64,000 bases of DNA from NCBI GenBank assembly GCA_032622095.1, contig CP136068.1, positions 16,103,729 to 16,167,728 on the forward strand. Direction: 5' to 3'. The stretch's first letter is position 1, and each line of letters opens with the position of its first letter. Of the stretch, positions 19,644 through 31,146 are shown piece after piece. Position numbers and translations under genes: made by a program. Source of the stretch: Siphonodentalium dalli. Lineage: Eukaryota; Mollusca; Scaphopoda; Gadilida; Siphonodentaliidae. The notes below the pieces were generated by a model. The model searched no databases, was not told the origin of the DNA, and was given only the letters and a program-made list of their open reading frames with translations.

Positions 19644-20490
19644 AGTACAGCGGCCAAACGCCAAAAGTGGTCGGGTACCCCTACCCACGGTAGAACAAGT
19701 TAAAACCAACTTTTTTTGAAGGAGAAATATATACTGTAGACGAAAACGATAGTGAAAAATAACGGAATTGGTGGTGGCTATTCTCAAATCGACGATGAAC
19801 GATACCCACCAGTGACTTTTCCCAGAAATTAACGATTTTGGTAAAGTGAGCCCTGCGGCTATGTCCTAAGTTATTAGCCCACATTGTAGGCGTTAAAATG
19901 ACTACAGCATACCATATATGTACCTGATATGCAAGAAGTGTTGGTTAATTTTGATTTTCGTGCCATTTGGAGCCGAAACATTTATTTTTTGTTGAAAAAA
20001 CGCTCTTTTTCAAAAAAATTATATATTTTCGAACATTATCATTCAAACGGATATTGCAATAATATTGAAATATTTAGTTCATATGGTGTAGTAGTTATCT
20101 AACAAGCATATGAAGAAAGAAGTTAACAAAAATAATGAACGGTTTGCGAGACATTGGATTTTAGCTACCCCTCCCCCAAACACGTTTTTGGTCGAAAAAA
20201 ATACATATTTTTGTAAATGACATTACAAACATTTTCGAATTGATCTGAATGGGACCCAATATGAATCTTGTACTGAAAGTGTTGTCCAGAGATGCCGTTT
20301 AATCGATTACAGATGTGTTCAGGCTTTCAGACCCCAGTTACAACAACAACAATTATTTTATTGATAACAGGTAAATTTGCATGCATTAACATCGATGTTA
20401 AGTACTAAAATCTTTGTTATAAATAATACGTGACCAACTATATAATTCATATGGCTCAGTAGTTATCTGGACATCACAAGTAGAAAGAAT
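19644..20490 (+). repeat. left inverted arm of the 5.86-kb element
   Basis: Includes TACCCCTACCCACGGTAGAA, 'ccaatttggagccgaaacat'-type sequence and 'caacaacaacaattattttattgat'. Each recurs in reverse complement in 24650-25507 with scattered substitutions. Confidence 0.85.
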
Positions 20491-20859
20491 TTGACAGAAA
20501 TTGTCAACGGTTTTCAAGATATTGGAATTAGGTACCGCTCCCCCGGACTCGATTTGGTAGAAAAACTACATATTTATGATAACAAGACAGACCTTTCTAA
20601 ATTATTCTAACGAGCATCTAATCATTATTCGTGTGATTAAAACCTGATCCGTAGACACCGCGAGCCTGGTTTTAGATGACCTAAGGTTTCCAATTAAACC
20701 CCCAGTTACAACAACAACACAATATTTTATTTATGACATGTAATTTTATATTAACACATATCGACTTTGAGCAACTGAAGTATTTGTTCTAAAGGACACA
20801 TAATATAGAATAACATAATCATACAGAACAAAATTATTGTGGCTCCCCCGCCCTATTAG

Positions 20860-23430
20860 ACGTCCTGAACACACCACGAACTGAATAAAATATTATTTCA
20901 ATATTAAGAATCATGTAATTATAAAGGACAGTTACATAAGGAAATATACAATGTTTATGGATGGGTTTGTTCCCGAAACAGTGTGGCACTTTGCTTGGCA
21001 AATATGAAGGGCGAATTTGCTATATATTTTCAAGAACACTATACCCAATTTAAAGACTTCAAAGCAATACGAAATTAATCTATATGATCTCTAATTCTCT
21101 ATATTAACCGCGAATGTGACGGGAATGTAGTTCTATCAGAGAATACATAATGTGTATGGATGGGTTGTGCATGTGTCGCTTTACACAAAGTGGCTGATAA
21201 ATAAGAAAGACGAATTTGCTGTTTTAGGCCCCCCCCCTACACAATTGACGTGTTAAAGTTGAACAACTCACGAACTGAAATGATTGATGTAAATATTAAC
21301 TGAGGATGTGGGCAAAAAATAGTCATATCGGGGCGCATACATGGTGTTGATGGATGGATTGGTTGGATCCCGAAAGCCTTTAGCACTTTACGAAAATCGG
21401 ATGGCAAACTCCAAAGGCGAATATTTTTTTTTTGTGGGACCCCTTTATATGTCCATTTAAACTCTTGAACACACCATGCGCCGAATATTCATGCTTTTAT
21501 TATTAAATCACAGTGTGAACGAAAGGTAGTGCTATGAGGGAATATACACGTTATATGGGTAGTTTGGTTCCCAAAATCCTAGGGTACTTTACAAAAGGCG
21601 GCTGGCAAAAACCAAAGCTGAATATTTTCTTTGAGCACCCTACCCCATTAAAAGTCTTAACCACACTAATGGATGGACATGTTCTCAATATTAACTGGGC
21701 TGTGGACAAATGGTATGTAATTCAGGAGATATACCTCTTCATGGCACGATGGGTGGGTTGGCTGGCTTCCCAATGTCTAGGGCACTTTACAAAAATAGCT
21801 AGCAAAGAGAAGGCGAAATCTCACTGTTTTGGGTACCCATAACCCTTCTAAACTCTTTAGCACACACTGAACCGAATCTATATGATCTCATGTATTATTT
21901 ACAATTTGTATGGGTGGTTTTGTTCTCGAAATCCTGGAACACTTTACAAAAGGCGGCTGGCAAATACGAAATGTAATGTGTTAGGACACACTGCCCCATT
22001 TGCAGTCTTGGGACACACAATGAACCGAAAGGATGTGCTGCCATTATTAACTGCGTGTGTAGAGAAATGGACGCTATATAAAGAGTATAGTATACCAGGG
22101 TCTTGAATGTCTGGGTCACTTTACAAAAAGTTGTTGATGAAAGAGAAAGGCGAATACTCACTGTTTTGGGGGGGGGCCCCATTAACCCATTTAATATCTT
22201 GATCAGAGCATGAACTGAAATTATATTCTCTCATACTTAGCTGAGTGCGTGATCGAAAGGTATTGCTATCATGGAATTATTAATTGATATATGGGTGATT
22301 TGGTTTCCCCGAAATCCTGGAACAGTTTACAAAAAGCGGCTGGCAAACATGAAGGCGAATTCTCTATGTCTTTAGGACGCCATTATCCAACTTGAAGTCT
22401 TAACAAAATGATAGTCTCTCAATGTTAACTGAAGTTGTGCACACATGGGATTATTATCTGGCAATACGAATCTGTTATGGATGAGATGGTTTCCGAAAGC
22501 CTATGTCACTTTACAACAAATGGTCAGGAAATGAAAGAGCTAAATTTTACTCTCAGGGGACTCCATCCCTATTTGAAGTCTTGAACACACCACAAACTCA
22601 AGGCATAAGCTATCCATATTACCCGAGATTGTGGCCGAATGGCTGTTCTGTCAGAAAAGATGCAATGGTCTCGCGAGCCCGCCGTTCGCGAGAACACAGT
22701 GGTACCTTACACAAAGCAGATGGCAAACGATGAAGGCGAATTTTAAGGGACCCCTACCCCATTTAAACCATTGAACCTACCACGAACTGAATGGATGTGC
22801 CCTCAGGGTGGAAACGAGGATCTGGACAAATGGCTATTCTTTTAAGAAATACACAATTGTTATAGATGGGTTAATACCCGACAGTCAGGGACACTTTACA
22901 AAAAGCGACTGAAAAATAAATAATGCGATTTTTCAATGTTTGTATTACCCCCTTCCCAATTTGAAGACTAGAACACACCACGGACTGGAACGATATCATC
23001 ATTGACTGCGTGTGTGGACAATGGCGAGTTAATTGTACAAGGACGTAAACAATGTAAATAGATGGATTTGGGTTCTGAAAGAATGAGCACTTAGCGAAAA
23101 GTGACTGGAAAATAAGAAAGGCAAAATTTTGAGGACCCCTACTTTATTTGAAGTCTTGGAAGACACCACATGGTGAAATGATATGACCCCAATATTAATT
23201 GAGGGCTTGACCAACGGTTAGTTTTTATCAGAATATACATATGTGTTGGTTCCCGAAAGTCTGCATCATGTGGCACTCCACAACAAGCGGCTTGCAAATG
23301 TTCACTGTTGTATGTACCCCTACCCTATTTGAAGTCTTGAACACATCATGTACTGAAGGGATTATGAATTCAATATCAACATATATTGTGGCCGAAACTA
23401 TGCGATATATAAGTATGTGGTAGTTCTATC
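20860..23430 (+). repeat. ~190-bp satellite, about 13 diverged units
   Basis: The marker CTTTACAAAA(A)GCGGCTGGCAAA recurs near 20988, 21180, 21389, 21589, 21784, 21943, 22119, 22325, 22509, 22706, 22892, 23090 and 23278, at steps of 159-209 bp. Other shared wording: 'gatgggttggttcccgaaa' and 'gaacacaccacgaactgaa'. ORFs of 60-100 codons inside are products of the repeat, not genes. Confidence 0.88.
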
Positions 23431-24649
23431 CGGAGGTAAACAATTTATCTGGGAGAGAGTTGGATGGGGAAAATTAGGATGTAATCCAGTTGGAACTGAT
23501 TGGATACAATGATATACACATAGTTTCGTTGGAGCTGATTGGACGCAATGCTACACAGATAATGTTGTTTTCGTCATTGATACGCCCGTCGCCGTGAGAT
23601 TGCAGACGATCTGGTGGTGGTAAATTTCGCGCTCAGCAGGATTTCAATGCTTTTCACGAAGTTTTAACAAATGGCAGCGTTATGGAAATCGCTTTGTCTG
23701 AACCCCGTCAACTATTTTAATATTTTCGCGATGACTTGAGTTGCTGTACATCAAAAAAGTATTTCTGATAAAATTAGAAGTTCAGTCTTAGGACCACTGT
23801 TTTCCAAAAAGTAATGATATGCCTTTTCTATTTGCCACAATGACAGAGAGGGGACGTTTTAATGTGATTACTCAATTGGCCATAGTTCAAACTACTGCAT
23901 TTCAATCTTAAACGCGAATGGAGTACTTGTGCATCTATACGTCGGACATGCTGGTAATCTCTGTATACCATTATTGTTTTTTTGAGAATAAACTATTGAT
24001 TGGTTTATTGATATGCGACACTTATTGTATGTAATAGCAAATACAATGCGTTGTTGTTGTAATTTGGGATCTGGAAGCCTGAACACGTCTTTAATCACTT
24101 AAGCAATGTCCCCGGGCTCAATTTTCAGCAAAAGAATTATGTTGGGTCCCAGTATGATCAATTGGGAAATTTGATAAAGTTCTGAACAAAAATATGTAAT
24201 TTTTAGACCAAAAATGTGTTTGGGGAGGTGTAGCTAAAATCCATTATTTCGCAAATTGTTCTAAATTTCTGTTAACTTCTTCCTGCATATGCTTGGCAGA
24301 TAACTGCGTCACCATGGGAAATAAATATTTGGGCATTATAACAATATCCATTTCAATGATAATATTCGAAAAATAATATTTTTGTGAAAAAGTGCGATTT
24401 TCAGCAAAAAATAAATGTTTTGGCTCCAAATGGCAGGAAAATCTAAATTAACCAACACTTTTTTTCATATCAGGTAGAGGTATGGTATGATGTAGTAATT
24501 TTAACCCCAAAAATATGGGTAAATAGGCTAGGACATAGCCACAGGGCTCGCTTTACCAAAATCGTTAATTTCTGGAAAAAGTCACTGGAGGGTATCGCTC
24601 ATCGTCGATTTGACAATAGCCACCACCTATTCCGTTATTTTTCAATTTC

Positions 24650-25507
24650 TGTCAAATTCTTTCTACTTGTGATGTCCAGATAACTAATGAGCCATATGAG
24701 TTATATAGTTGGTCACGTGTTGTTTATAACAAAGGTTTTAGTACTTAACATCGATGTTAATGCATGCAAAATTACCTGTCATCAATAAAATAATTGTTGT
24801 TGTTGTAACTGGGGGTATGAAAGCCTGAACACATCTGTAATCGATTAAACGGCATCTCTGGACAACACTTTCAGTACAAGATTCATATTGGTCCCATTCA
24901 GATCAATTCGAAAATGTTTGTAATGTCATCAAAAATATGTATTTTTTTCGACCAAAAACGTGTTTGGGGGAGGGGTAGCTAAAATCCAATATCTCGCAAA
25001 CCGTTCAAAATTTTTGTTAACTTCTTTCTTCATATGCTTGTTAGATAACTACTACACCATATGAACTAAATATTTCAATACTATTGCAATATACGACTGA
25101 ATGATAATGTTCGAAATATATAATTTTTTTGAAAAAGAGCGATTTTTCGACACAAAATAAATGTTTCGGCTCCAAATGGCACGAAAATCCAAATTAACCA
25201 ACACTTCTTGCATATCAGGTACAGATATGGTATGCTGTAGTCATTTTAACACCAACATTGTGGGCAAATAACTTAGGACATAGCCGCAGGGCTCACTTTA
25301 CCAAAATCGTTAATTTCTGGGAAAAGTCACTGGTGGGTATCGTTCATCGTCAATTTGAAAATAGCCACCACCAATTCCGTTATTTTTCACTATCATTTTC
25401 GTAAAGAGTATATATTTCTCCTTTAAAAAAAGTTGGTTTTAACTTGTTCTACCGTGGGTAGGGGTATCTCGAAAACTAGAGCTCTTTTTCGATTTGACCG
25501 CTGCACT
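24650..25507 (-). repeat. right inverted arm of the 5.86-kb element
   Basis: Reverse complement of 19644-20490 with moderate divergence. It is joined on its inner side to a second, more diverged arm copy at about 23960-24640, which restarts with the sub-terminal 'ccgttatttttc' segment. Confidence 0.85.
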
Positions 25508-25559
25508 AAATTATGAGTGCGCCGTGGACATATATACACAGGGACGGGTCTAGAGGGCT

Positions 25560-26250
25560 TGATTTGGAGGTGTGGGACTGTTCAACTTTGGAATTTCCAA
25601 CTGCACCAAACCTTGAATCTCACCAAATTCACAAGTTCGCGTAAATCCATGTACGCACCACGTTGGGAACGTGGGCTCTAATCTAACTTTCCACTTACAG
25701 TAATCCTCTAGACGACCCCGTATTGAGCGATTTCCTTTAGATTTGAACCTGTGTCTAAACCTGGAAATTGGCCAATCATAACATGTTTAGTGGTCTGACG
25801 TCAAGCTTTAACCCAGATTTGATTCAGTTAAATTAAATTAGATAGCTGTTTAACTGACAACGGGGGCGGGACCAAGGCCTAATATTATCGACCGACCATG
25901 GTTATGGCCAGGTGTGAGAATTTCTTTTAATCTGAACCCTGGAAATTGCAAAATCCTAGCATCCAGCCGATTTCCAATTGTTGGACATTTTCCAAACTTG
26001 ACACACCTCTAAGGTTGGATCATTTCCAACTGATGGCCATTTCAGTCCAACAATTTGGTAAAAAAATAAGCAAATGTTGCCTAAAGAAATCACCAATAAT
26101 AAATTGATGAAAATAAAACTACGAGAACAATTTCAACCTATTGCTGATGTCAAATTTCCAACTAATGCCGTATCAGGTATGAAATTTCCCGCTTTTGAAT
26201 ATTTTGATTAAAGTTGGGATGAGACACCCCCATTGCCACGGCCCTACATA
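25560..26250. repeat. dispersed 'aatttccaact' repeat, copy 1
   Basis: Shares ordered wording with 34000-34170 and 50860-51250: 'ggaatttccaactgcacc', 'ccatttcagtc', 'caacctattg', 'gaaatttccaactaatg', 'aaagttgggatgagac'. An old interspersed repeat, with no coding sense. Confidence 0.65.
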
Positions 26251-26689
26251 TGACATGGGCGTGGTGAACGCCCAACTAAAATGAAAAACATATTTTATTG
26301 TATAATGTGCAAACGGAAAATGTGTCACATATGATTCGCGATGTTGAAACTCATACATGTATATATAATATATAATCCAATCCGAATGATTATACACCAA
26401 TTTGTAGATGTATGCGACGAAAATGTCTCAAAACTGACAATGACCATGCTTTTGGCGCGACACTCATTTCACAGGCTGTCTATGAACTCAAATATTTGAG
26501 TTGGATATTAATAATATCGGCATGTCCATTTCTAAAAAGTTTTACTTCACTATACTGCCCAACCATACCTCTAACAGGAAGCGACTATATGTTTACAAGT
26601 GTACAGCAATATCATATTGCAGTTCAGTGAGAACTAAAATGAAAACTATTAACAAGTAAAGGAGACACATGAATATAATTATGCGTATC

Positions 26690-26780
26690 TTCGCCGGCGA
26701 TGTGTAAACACTCTGCCTAGCCTTCGCCGGTTAACGGGTTCGCCGGGTAACGGCTTCACCGGCTATGTGTAAACGTCACC
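26690..26780. repeat. short CGCCGG-rich repeat next to the LINE break
   Basis: 'ttcgccgg' recurs four times and 'gtgtaaac' twice within 90 bp, right where the minus-strand LINE stops. This may be the insertion or deletion that removed the LINE 3' half. Confidence 0.45.
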
Positions 26781-27374
26781 TCAGGTATCAGGTTGAAAAT
26801 ATACTGGGGCCATGAGGTCAAATGTTACCTTGATGTACTCATTTCTAACACCATTAACGCCCGGCGATTTACCTTGTTTAATGAACTTGACCGCGTCATG
26901 AATTTCCTGTAGCGTAAAATCAGCATTAAGTGGTGATATTATTGATTGTGAGTCTAATTCTACTTTTTCTTCCTGGTGTGGGAGAGATTTGTTTTTCTGT
27001 TTGAAATAATCATAGAATTCCGGTAATAATGGCGTACTTTTACAAGTGTTTTTACCATTAACTGAGTGGAGTAGCTTCCAGTAGTCACGGGCATTTGCTG
27101 ATTTTGCTTGTTTTTTTCTATCAACCATGTTGGTATCATATTGCTGTTTACTCAAACGTAGCGTCCGTTTGTAAATATTTCTGGCGTTGAGCATTTCATG
27201 TTTATTCAGAGCGGTCGGATTATTTCTAAATATTTTACGGGATTTACGGTATTGGCGCCTGGTATTGTTACAGTCTTTTGACAACCATGGCAAATGTGTA
27301 CGTGTTTTATTTTGTTTATTTGTATATGGCTTTGGTCGCGCACCACATACATAACATGCAGAATTCATATTCAA
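26781..27374 (-). pseudogene. LINE linker and N-terminal RT segment
   Basis: 197 open residues. Residues ~28-36 LPWLSKDCN and a basic RRQYRKSRKIF helix are typical of the region after the endonuclease. A DYWKLLHSV block follows. Near the end, FTLQEIHDAVKFIKQGKSPG then NGVRNEYIK matches the RT entry motif (EI..A...LK.GKSPG.DGI.NE). The frame ends in non-LINE sequence at 26781, so the catalytic RT is absent. Confidence 0.8.
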
Positions 27375-27384
27375 ACATTTTAAT

Positions 27385-28514
27385 TAGAGGTGCCACGATT
27401 ATTTATTTTGATAATCGATAATCGGTCGTCTACAATCGACTATAATCGATTAATCGTACATAATAATAATAACATCAGTAGAAGTATTCCGTAATATGGC
27501 CTATTGCCATATTGGCTGGTGCTGGTTAACTGCTATCGCTGCTTGTTTGAGGCATCGGCTGATGTAATTTTTCTGTTAATAAAGTGCATCATAAACCACC
27601 GGTACTGACTAATGAGCACAATGTGTTCAATGCAAGCACAGTTCTCGGCGATGTCATCATCATGGTTATAATATTTGTGAGTTCATTGGAACGAACACAG
27701 CGATTAATTTAACAGCCAAATATACAAGCAATATAAAAGTAGGAATGTACGACGGACCGACGGTGGTTCCTAAAAAAAGGAATCTAATGTTACGGAAACT
27801 ATAAGTTTCAGCGAACTTCCAGAGCATGTATAACAATTACAAAGGTGGCCCCCTGCCCGCAAATTTCAGGACTCAGAACAAGTTAAGAATTTGGTAATAG
27901 TTAATTTCATTTAGCAGTCACCACACTGTAAGCGACAGCCTGTACTGGTACAAACATCTAAGTATACTTATAATACAAACAAAGTATACTTGCTGCAAAT
28001 GACACCACCGATAATATTGCTGAATAAAATGCTGTAGGTTCCCTGATTTCGAGAGAATGTCAATCAACTCCCCTTTGGTCCAATGAGATTCAAGGGCGAG
28101 GGCATTCAGTTCACTGACAGTCAGCCAATTTCGAAGACGTAGTGCCACCTTTCTTGCAGAAATATACAACGATGTCGGCATAAGTTCAAAGCTGCAGTGC
28201 TGCCATCATGGCGCCATGCAATTTGAAGAATATACAATGACTCGAAAGGTAACCATGTCATCAAATGAACTGCCGGCTGTTTGCAACATATACTAGTAGT
28301 ACTCAAGTTGTCGGAATTTCTTTGATACATGATCAAATGTTGTTAACCCCTAGGTTGTGTATTAAACTGTGTAAAACAATCAGGGTATTCAACAATAACC
28401 GGCATTTTCCAATGTCCGAAATAAATAACGCAGATTAATTGACGACGGAAATGGTAATAGATTATCGGCTTTATCAACGGTTCATCGATTATACGATTAA
28501 TCGTGGCACGCCTA
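27385..28514. mobile_element. 1,130-bp hAT-like MITE with perfect 8-bp target duplication
   Basis: Starts TAGAGGTGCCACGATTA and ends TAATCGTGGCACGCCTA. ATTTTAAT lies immediately outside both ends (27377-27384 and 28515-28522). An 8-bp duplication with TAG-type ends is diagnostic of hAT. The sub-terminal regions carry repeated ATCGATTATC-like blocks. No transposase frame, so it is non-autonomous. It interrupts the LINE linker and is therefore younger than the LINE. Confidence 0.9.
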
Positions 28515-28522
28515 ATTTTAAT

Positions 28523-29420
28523 TTATCATTTACATCAGAAATTCCCGATGGCGCAACACACTGTCTATCATCTATGTCATCTAAATATGCTATGGGCCTC
28601 ATGGTCAAGAGCATGTGTAAAATCATCAACCATTAAGGGGTCACATGGGTTAATTTTAACGGGCATTGGGTTATTTCTTTGATCTGTTGTGTCTATAGCG
28701 TCGGGGGTTGGTTCGCGACTATAAGAGTTCTGGGCTAACGATAATCGGAATGTGATTGATCCGTGGACGTCGGACAAGAGATTATTGTATGGTTGTACAG
28801 ATGATATGGATCAACGAACTCTCATTGAACAGAAGATAATCAACCACGCTAACATTCCTGCATGTCACGTGGCCGATACTTTTGTCTGATCCTAGTCTGC
28901 CATTTCCGATATACAGGTCGGCGGATTTGCTTAAATCGATCAAACTGTACCCACAGTTATCAGTTTTCTTGTCCTAAGAGGCTCTTGGCTCAAGTGATTT
29001 TGAAAACTAATTTTCGGATGGAATATGATAAAAAAGTACTACCTTCGGGTGGTATATACACGTTACCAATTATCAGTGGTTTTATTCCACATATTTTGAA
29101 CCAGACGACATATTCATAAGCATATTCTATTTTCTCAACTAGTCCAAATATTTCATCTTTTACCCGACCTATACTTCGAAATAGTTTTTCTATTCTGAAT
29201 GAATAATGTTTGACAACCAGGTACATGTATATGAATATCATCTGCACTATCAGTTTTGGTCTCCTGAATGTATAAAATGTCATACATGGAAACAAATTCA
29301 TGGAATTCGGGGTCATTCAGCTTAGATAGAATACCACCAACATTCAGTGATAATATTTCTAACCCTGTACATACATCAGAATCACAATCCCTTAGGAGCT
29401 ATTCCATCTCTTCCTGTTCA
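28523..29420 (-). pseudogene. LINE AP-type endonuclease remains
   Basis: In minus-strand pieces: LEILSLNVGGILSKLNDPEF (start of the fold, LN.GG), then YDILYIQETKTD (the QETK catalytic Glu motif), then VVWFKI and IGNVYIPPEGS (the VYIPP segment). Later sequence is linker up to the hAT insertion. A TAG near 29402 and at least two frameshifts break it. Confidence 0.75.
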
Positions 29421-29818
29421 CGATGAGAGAACATCCCATCAACATACCAGTAAGAGGGTTTTCTCATCTGGCTGTGATTGTTCGTTGTTTACATAAATCC
29501 CCCCCACTACATGGACTTTCTTTCCCGCGACCTTGGCTTGCTTTCTTAGTGGCTTGCTTTCTTTGGCGTTTTCGACTCGGAGAGCGTCAATTTCGGCTAC
29601 CATGCGACCTTGTTTACATTCCATGCGATCGCTTTAGATAAATCAACTTCATTAGTAATCACCACACTCACATTTTGTGCAGCTATTTCATATGTTTCCT
29701 TAGCAGTGTTTATATGTTTATCGATGTCACCAACAGTGGATTCTACCTTGTCAAGTCTTGTTTTTACGGAACTGAATTCGCGTTTCAGGTCGTCTAAAGT
29801 GTCCAGTTTACTGTTCAT
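29420..29818 (-). pseudogene. LINE ORF1 N-terminal remains (coiled coil)
   Basis: Starts at ATG 29818 with heptad-like KLDTLDDLKREFSSVKTRL, then VESTVGDIDKHINT. It stops at 29597, but the coding character continues in the next frame (29624-29439). Charged helical ORF1 of this kind precedes the endonuclease in many LINEs. Broken by a frameshift. Confidence 0.6.
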
Positions 29819-30070
29819 CGCCAGTAGTTAGATAAGAACAACTTATCGGGGTCCAACACACGTGACAAACCTGAGATGAAACATAGGTTAATCGTACCAG
29901 AGAGATACACAAAACACGTGCTTTCACAAACGACAACCAGACAATAATAAATCAGGTCACACGCAGCAGAGACCGTAACAAGACGCTCTCGGATATTACA
30001 CATACATGTACCAATCCACAATACAACACTAACAAGGCATACGATCTTGACAATAACAAGCTATTTTTGC

Positions 30071-30869
30071 GACATTTATTTTTTGCGTTTTTCTACAAAT
30101 TTCCCGTCAAATCAAGTGTTTCTTTTTTGTCAAAAAACATATTTCTATGAATAAAACACAGATTTGACTCGGGAAAATTTTATATGTACAATTTTACTAT
30201 TATCCCATAACATATTTCGCTGAAAGGTAACTTCTACAAGTACATTTTACAGCGCTAGCGTCTTCGAATCTATTCGAAGACTTTCGCTTTTGTTAAAAAT
30301 GCACTGGTAAAGTAGCACAATTTACCAATGCTTCGATTTTTTCTCGGATTATAATGGCAGTGTAGTAAGCGAAGGGGAACGACATTCGCGTACCACAAGT
30401 GCTGCCATTAACATCCGAGAAAAAATCGAAACATTAGTAAGTTATTCTCTTTTCTGTCAAAACTCTTCGAAGTGCTCACCTTACTCTTTGGAATCTAACA
30501 CAACTGGACCGATGCAACCATGGGCGGCCACTCTGCCCACCCCTCGCTCGGAGACACTCTGGCCCATGGGTCAGAGTGTCCTACCCATGTTCTGGGACAC
30601 TCTACCCCATGGCTGGCACTGCGACACACCGCACGGGGTACTCTGGAAAAAGAAACACACTTGATTTGACGTCCGGGGAAATTTTTGTGGAAAATGCAAT
30701 GACATCGTCAGTGGCGTCCGCGCGATTCATATACTGTGCAGTGCAGTGTAGCGTTTTTTATCTTCAAAATGTTCTCTAAAATGAAACAGAAAATTTTGCT
30801 AAAATTCTCCCGATGCTCGATTAAAGCATTGGCAGAAGAATGTTAGAGATTCGGAGAGACACAAGTTAG
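30071..30869. repeat. hairpin-rich interval, no gene
   Basis: Hairpin 30327-30360 with 30402-30435 (AATGCTTCGATTTTTTCTCG and its complement, two mismatches). A GTCTTCGAAT/ATTCGAAGAC stem near 30268. A GACACTCTGGCCCATGGGTCAGAGTGTC palindrome near 30552. These look like MITE or foldback ends. Confidence 0.6.
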
Positions 30870-31130
30870 AGATTAGAACTGGAGTTCAAGAATTCCTGCA
30901 AAGACGGAGATCTAGTGCTCCCAAGATGTATGTGGAAACTCCAGAGTGGAAACCCACGTATAAGGAGGGAGCATTATATCCAGATTTGTCTGAATATAAT
31001 CCTCTAAAACCACTGCTAAGGTGGATTACCACTGAGGCAGCAGAATATGTGCGGTATCCATACTGGAGGCCCACTTACAACAAGGAAGGGCTTTATCCTG
31101 ATTTGTCTGAATTTTATTGGCTCAGCAAAC
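30870..31130 (+). pseudogene. unrecognised ORF fragment with a duplicated YPDLSE peptide motif
   Basis: The frame running through 30926 reads basic QRRRSSAPK, then ETPEWKPTYKEGALYPDLSE. After about 40 residues it gives a second version, PYWRPTYNKEGLYPDLSE. The DNA repeats too, but with many third-position differences, which suggests past selection on protein. I do not recognise the family. It runs straight into the PolB relic, so it could belong to the same element or be a chance neighbour. No reliable start or splice sites found. Confidence 0.4.
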
Positions 31131-31146
31131 AGTTTAAACGGCCATT

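Larger units (their letters stand above)
19644..25507. mobile_element. 5.86-kb element with giant inverted arms and an internal satellite
   Basis: Outer ends are inverted: AGTACAGCGGCCAAA on the left, and the complement of AGTGCAGCGGTCAAA on the right. AAAT flanks both sides and is a possible 4-bp duplication. The arms stay alignable for about 850 bp (19644-20490 against 25507-24650). Next to each arm is a further, diverged copy of arm sequence: 20500-20830 in the same orientation on the left, and 24640-23960 on the right. The core, 20860-23430, is a ~190-bp tandem repeat. No transposase or other gene is visible, so it is non-autonomous. AG...CT termini are shared with Polintons, but the length, the lack of a 6-bp duplication and the satellite core do not support that label. 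Confidence 0.8.
26781..30070 (-). mobile_element. decayed LINE: 5' UTR, ORF1, endonuclease, start of RT; 3' half missing
   Basis: Read on the minus strand: probable 5' UTR (30070-29819), coiled-coil ORF1 remains (29818-29420), AP-type endonuclease (29420-28990), linker (to 28523), a hAT MITE insertion (28514-27385), then linker and RT N-terminus (27376-26781). The order fits a two-ORF non-LTR element. Several stops and frameshifts show it is inactive. Confidence 0.78.

Noticed and set aside
20860-23430. Regular array that could suggest CRISPR or a coding tandem-repeat protein
   Set aside because: Units are ~190 bp and diverged, with no short identical repeats and spacers. The host is eukaryotic, and the frames are short and change between units.
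19644-25507. Calling the 5.86-kb inverted-repeat element a Polinton because of its AG...CT ends
   Set aside because: No PolB, integrase, ATPase or capsid genes inside, no 6-bp duplication, and the core is satellite DNA.
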